Source: CAG-390 sp045544735 (GTDB taxonomy: Bacteria > Bacillota > Clostridia > Oscillospirales > CAG-272). From it: 15,347 bases of DNA. A program made the position numbers and the translations under genes. Below the pieces are notes generated by a model, which searched no databases, was not told the origin of the DNA, and saw only the letters and a list, made by a program, of their open reading frames with translations. Location of the stretch: contig JAZPZM010000055.1 of the NCBI GenBank assembly GCA_045544735.1, positions 1 through 15,347 of the forward strand, read 5' to 3'. Each line of letters starts with the position of its first letter. Position 1 is the stretch's first letter. This document shows, one piece after another, positions 12,770 to 15,347 of the stretch.

Positions 12770-13537
12770 TTATTGCATATTTTTTACCGCGTCCCACGCA
12801 TCAGCAGGACGGTTATTAAACGATTCCGTCTGAATTGCATACGCATAGAAAGGCAAGTTATAGTTATCGATATTAGCATAGAAGGTCTTGCTATCAGCCA
12901 ATTCCAATGCCTCGCTTACCTCAATGGTATTAATTCCGTCAGCAAGCTTTGCAAAAACGGAAGAACCCGCAGAAGTCAATACTGCAAAAGCACTTGAACC
13001 CTTCGTTACAGAGGAAACCTTCCCATTTGCGTTCGCCACGCTGAGAACGATCTCGCCCGTGCCCTTGGTTTCATTGAATGCGGTAGCATATTGCATTATA
13101 TACCAATCACTATTGATCGTAGCCTTAAGTGCAACTTTGCCGTTAACGTAAGCGGTAAGCGTTCTGGATGCTTGGTCAAATGCCCATCCGTTAGTCTTGC
13201 TATAGGTGTAAGGGATCCTGACAAAAATATATGCGCTCGTAACAGAATCCTCACCACCAAACTCAAACTTGACCTTGGGGTCTTTGTTTATATCGACACC
13301 GGGGGTCACGCTATAATCATTTTCATATTTATGACCTATACCCGTGAACCACTTAATTTCTTGGCTACCGTCGTCGCCAACCTCCTGCAGATAGATATTA
13401 CCAAATTCACCGGCAACCATTGTGTTAACCAGCGTACTGGTGGTAGTGGCAAGATATGCGATAGTGCCACCAATGCTTATTGCACATATGAGAAGTATTG
13501 CAACGACAAGGATGGCTACATTTTTGAACTTTTTCAT
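12770..13537 (-). CDS. TasA/camelysin-like protein with SipW-type signal peptide
   Basis: A 255-residue protein. Signal peptide 1-27 ends GGTIA before YLATTTSTLVNTMVAGEFG. YSVTPGVDINKDPKVKFEF (75-93) and SAYIFVRIPY (101-110) match the family's PGxxxxKDPxV element and the following strand. Residues 118-215 are a larger insertion without a recognised motif, which explains the extra length. The end is FYAYAIQTESF ... DAWDAV (230-251), a textbook A-x-Q ... W closing signature. Two ribosome-binding options exist: AGGTGAT 11 bases and AAGG five bases upstream of the ATG. It starts 37 bases after the stop of the preceding gene and is followed by the post-stop stem-loop. Confidence 0.87.
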   Translation of the reverse strand: MKKFKNVAILVVAILLICAISIGGTIAYLATTTSTLVNTMVAGEFGNIYLQEVGDDGSQEIKWFTGIGHKYENDYSVTPGVDINKDPKVKFEFGGEDSVTSAYIFVRIPYTYSKTNGWAFDQASRTLTAYVNGKVALKATINSDWYIMQYATAFNETKGTGEIVLSVANANGKVSSVTKGSSAFAVLTSAGSSVFAKLADGINTIEVSEALELADSKTFYANIDNYNLPFYAYAIQTESFNNRPADAWDAVKNMQ

Positions 13538-13574
13538 TTATACCTTATATCACCTGCAAAATATGGTAAAATTA

Positions 13575-14174
13575 TTACCAACCCTGGGGAGCGCCCGCTG
13601 CGGCGTAAGCCTCGGTAGCAGAAGCGAAGCCCTCGGACTGAATTGCGTAAGCGGTGATAACGATAGAGGTCTTAGCAGCAGCCTCGGATGCCGCGTTGTC
13701 AAGAGAGTCGCTGATGTGGAGCTTGGTGAATACAACGTGGTCGGTGCCCTTGGTTACGGCGTTAGCCTTGTACCAAATGTTACCGTTCATGTTGGTCCAA
13801 CCGTTAGCCTCCATCTGCTCAGCTACGGTATCCTCACCGTCAGCGTTAGCCTCATAGTCGGTGAAGCCGTTAATAACGTTTACGAAGATGTAGCAGCTAT
13901 CGCTGTTTTCACCAACGTGAACGGTGGGGTCCTTGTCGTAGGAGTTGCCGGGAACTACCTTATAGCTGTTTGCCATAACGCGAGTTGCACCTGCATCGGT
14001 GAAAAGGCCGTTGTCGCCAACCTTACCCTCGTCGAGAGTAATGCTAACGCTACCGTAAGTAAAGGTGTTGGTAACGGGGAGGGTCGTAGAGGTCATATAC
14101 GCAATAGTAGAACCTGTAACGATAGCGAACAGGAGGACCATTGCGGTTACGAAGATCATTGTTCTCTTTTTCAT
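13575..14174 (-). CDS. TasA/camelysin-like protein with SipW-type signal peptide
   Basis: A 199-residue protein, compact and close to a minimal family member. Signal peptide 1-25 ends GSTIA before YMTSTTLPVTNTFTYG and VSITLDEG (43-50). YKVVPGNSYDKDPTVHV (71-87) and CYIFVNVINGF (94-104) are the conserved core. The end is IVITAYAIQSEGF (171-183), followed by an Ala-rich tail ending QGW. The signal peptide (FVTAMVL) closely resembles those of the genes at 11193 and 11912, evidence for common descent. The leader TTAAGAAAGTGAGAC is an extended Shine-Dalgarno match. Probable secreted fibre subunit; a protease function, claimed for some camelysins, cannot be supported because I see no HExxH motif. 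Confidence 0.88.
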   Translation of the reverse strand: MKKRTMIFVTAMVLLFAIVTGSTIAYMTSTTLPVTNTFTYGSVSITLDEGKVGDNGLFTDAGATRVMANSYKVVPGNSYDKDPTVHVGENSDSCYIFVNVINGFTDYEANADGEDTVAEQMEANGWTNMNGNIWYKANAVTKGTDHVVFTKLHISDSLDNAASEAAAKTSIVITAYAIQSEGFASATEAYAAAGAPQGW

Positions 14175-14240
14175 GATTTTTGTCTCACTTTCTTAAAAAT
14201 GCTTAATTGAATTTGAAATTAAATTGTTGACTAAAGTGAA

Positions 14241-14900
14241 TTATGCAGCGGGAGTGATAGCTGCGAACTCGTCCCAAACGTCAGCCATGGTAGCTCCAAC
14301 CTCAGCTTCAGCGACACCGCTTTCCTGAATTGCATAACCCTTTACAGAGATAAATGCCTGACCGCTGGTAAGGAGAGATTCATCTGCTGCGGGATCCCAG
14401 CTTGCGGGAATGGTGAACTTGGAGAATACGGCGGTGGTCTCAGCGCCTGCCTCAAGCGCGGACTTGTAGTCGTAAACGTATACGGTATCGTCGCCATCCT
14501 TATAGGTGCCTACGAAATTCCAGCTGTCAAGATCGAGAGTGGAATCACCGTTCTCGTCAACTACGAAGCCTGCAAGATCGGTGTTGAACTCACGGGCAAC
14601 GGCAGCGTTAAAGGTAACGGTCATGCGAACCCAAGCCTTCTCGTCAGAAGTGTTGGTGATCTTAGGGTCCTTTACGTAGGTGATACCGGGGTCGATGTCG
14701 TACTCAACGCCCTTCTCAACACGAGTGTTGGGGTTGTCGGGGTCGGTCTCGTCAAGCTTGATGCTAACACTACCGAAAGTAAACGTGTTCTCAAGCTCGT
14801 TGGTGGTTGCGCTGTAGAGCGCGAGGGTTACGGCTGCAGACATCGCGCACATGAGGATCATAGCGACGACGATAAGCAGGGTCTTTTTGATGTTTTTCAT
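14241..14900 (-). CDS. TasA/camelysin-like protein with SipW-type signal peptide
   Basis: A 219-residue acidic protein. Signal peptide 1-27 ends AVTLA before LYSATTNELENTFTFG and VSIKLDET (45-52). YDIDPGITYVKDPKITNTSDEKAWVRMTV (67-95) contains both the PGxxxxKDPxI element and the N-T-S-x-x-x-A-x-V-R strand. DENGDSTLDLD (115-125) is an Asp-rich loop that might bind calcium. The end is VKGYAIQESG ... DVWDEF (186-212). It has the strongest ribosome binding site of the upstream array (GGAGG seven bases before ATG). Its signal peptide is very similar to that of the 45-residue gene just upstream, so one probably arose from the other. Confidence 0.9.
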   Translation of the reverse strand: MKNIKKTLLIVVAMILMCAMSAAVTLALYSATTNELENTFTFGSVSIKLDETDPDNPNTRVEKGVEYDIDPGITYVKDPKITNTSDEKAWVRMTVTFNAAVAREFNTDLAGFVVDENGDSTLDLDSWNFVGTYKDGDDTVYVYDYKSALEAGAETTAVFSKFTIPASWDPAADESLLTSGQAFISVKGYAIQESGVAEAEVGATMADVWDEFAAITPAA

Positions 14901-14968
14901 CTGTTTTCCTCCATGAAAAAATTTTTATTTATTTAATTATAAATAAATCAAAGTAAGTAGGGGGCGCG

Positions 14969-15106
14969 TTAAGCTTGCACATCTTCGGCGACAGAGAAGG
15001 TAGTGACTGCCGTTTCGGATCTGCCGTAAATGTAGGCATGGGTAGCTGCTACAGAAATAACGCACGCGAGTATCATAGCAGCTATTATCAGTAAAGTCTT
15101 TTTCAT
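14969..15106 (-). CDS. 45-residue orphan SipW-type signal peptide protein
   Basis: An ATG at 15106 opens a 45-codon frame ending in TAA at 14969. It begins MKKTLLIIAAMILACVIS and continues ATHAYIYGRSETAVTTFS before VAEDVQA. The first 25 residues align closely to residues 5-28 of the protein at 14241-14900 (KKTLLI, AMIL, then Cys). Cleavage after Ala24 would release a 21-residue peptide starting YIYGRS; no TasA domain follows. Codons conserved at the amino-acid level differ from the neighbour at third positions, which suggests the frame has been maintained. Only 68 bases separate it from the next gene, so there is no hidden frameshifted body. The ribosome binding site (AGAAAGAAG) is weak. It could be a real microprotein or peptide, or the remnant of a deleted paralogue. 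Confidence 0.6.
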   Translation of the reverse strand: MKKTLLIIAAMILACVISVAATHAYIYGRSETAVTTFSVAEDVQA

Positions 15107-15157
15107 AATTTTATCGTTGTTCTTCTTTCTTAATAAGCATTAAATTCATAAGGTCAA

Positions 15158-15347
15158 TTATTTTTCTTGATTGAAGGGGTCGAAGGCTTCGACGATTATA
15201 TCCCAAAGCACTTGGGCATCCGTATATTCCGTACCTTCGTTCTGGAATCCATAAACGGTTATTCTCATTTCGTTAAGAGCGGCTTTTTGAAGTTGATCGT
15301 AAGTTGCGTCCTCTCTGACCACTATATTATCAAAAATATGGATCACA
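15158..15347 (-). CDS. C-terminal part of a TasA-like protein, cut by the window edge
   Basis: The frame is open to the right edge of the window and ends with TAA at 15158, giving at least the last 62 residues. A GTG near the edge is not a credible start, because the reading frame begins mid-domain. MRITVYGFQNEGTEYTDA followed by LWDII matches the closing part of the neighbouring TasA-like proteins (ISVKGYAIQESG ... DVWDEF). The gene therefore belongs to the same array, which continues beyond the window. The signal peptide cannot be examined. Confidence 0.75.
   Translation of the reverse strand, partial: VIHIFDNIVVREDATYDQLQKAALNEMRITVYGFQNEGTEYTDAQVLWDIIVEAFDPFNQEK

Noticed and set aside
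13575..14174. Peptidase activity for the camelysin-like proteins
   Set aside because: Camelysin has been described as a protease, but no HExxH or other metal-protease motif is visible in any member here.
14901..14968. TATAAT-like -10 box in front of the 14241-14900 gene
   Set aside because: No acceptable -35 hexamer lies 16-18 bases upstream, and the stretch is simply AT-rich.

Overview
The window reads as chromosomal DNA of a low-to-mid G+C Gram-positive bacterium, probably a clostridial member of the Bacillota (inference). The reasons are strong AGGAGG-type ribosome binding sites, sigma-A promoters with 17-bp spacers, CCA-encoding tRNA genes, an rbfA-nrnA pair, and many proteins with SipW-type signal peptides of the TasA/CalY (camelysin) class. 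Every gene I accept is on the minus strand, so transcription runs from high to low coordinates. No database search was possible; family names rest on motifs visible in the translations.

Region 1 (1-521): a three-gene tRNA operon transcribed Gly(TCC), Arg(TCT), His(GTG), from a near-consensus promoter at 493-521 to a perfect 12-bp hairpin at 1-27. Between tRNA-His and that hairpin lies rearranged DNA: a 163-bp-offset direct repeat, an inverted copy of the tRNA-His 3' end, a degenerate second T-arm/acceptor copy, and a palindromic core.

Region 2 (576-2107): rbfA (ribosome maturation) overlaps nrnA (DHH/DHHA1 phosphoesterase). They are transcribed from a clear promoter at 2030-2058. A hairpin terminator at 2073-2107 closes the large operon lying upstream on the minus strand.

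Region 3 (2112-15347, running off the right edge): a surface-fibre or adhesin locus. In order of transcription it holds: the C-terminal end of a TasA-like gene (15158-15347); a 45-residue gene that is almost only a SipW-type signal peptide (14969-15106); TasA-like genes at 14241-14900, 13575-14174, 12770-13537, 11912-12604, 11193-11882 and 10185-11105; then four translationally coupled genes. These four are a TasA-like protein (9427-10041), a 2008-residue adhesin (3401-9427), another TasA-like protein (2775-3404) and a conventional Sec-type protein with a C-terminal membrane/cell-wall anchor (2112-2765). The adhesin combines a chlamydial-Pmp-like GGA[IVL]/FxxN beta-helix, a second GGG[IVL]-type beta-helix and a C-terminal prealbumin-like (Cna-B type) domain.

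Likely logic (inference): several SipW-processed subunits assemble into extracellular filaments, the giant protein is the adhesive component, and the last gene attaches the assembly to the cell. Neither SipW nor a sortase is encoded in the window. Intergenic spaces carry unusual RNA structures: a chain of overlapping hairpins at 10081-10155, a complex dyad at 12631-12731, and a stem-loop repeated just after two stop codons (11168-11192 and 12745-12769). These may set subunit ratios. No gene-free stretch exceeds 200 bases.
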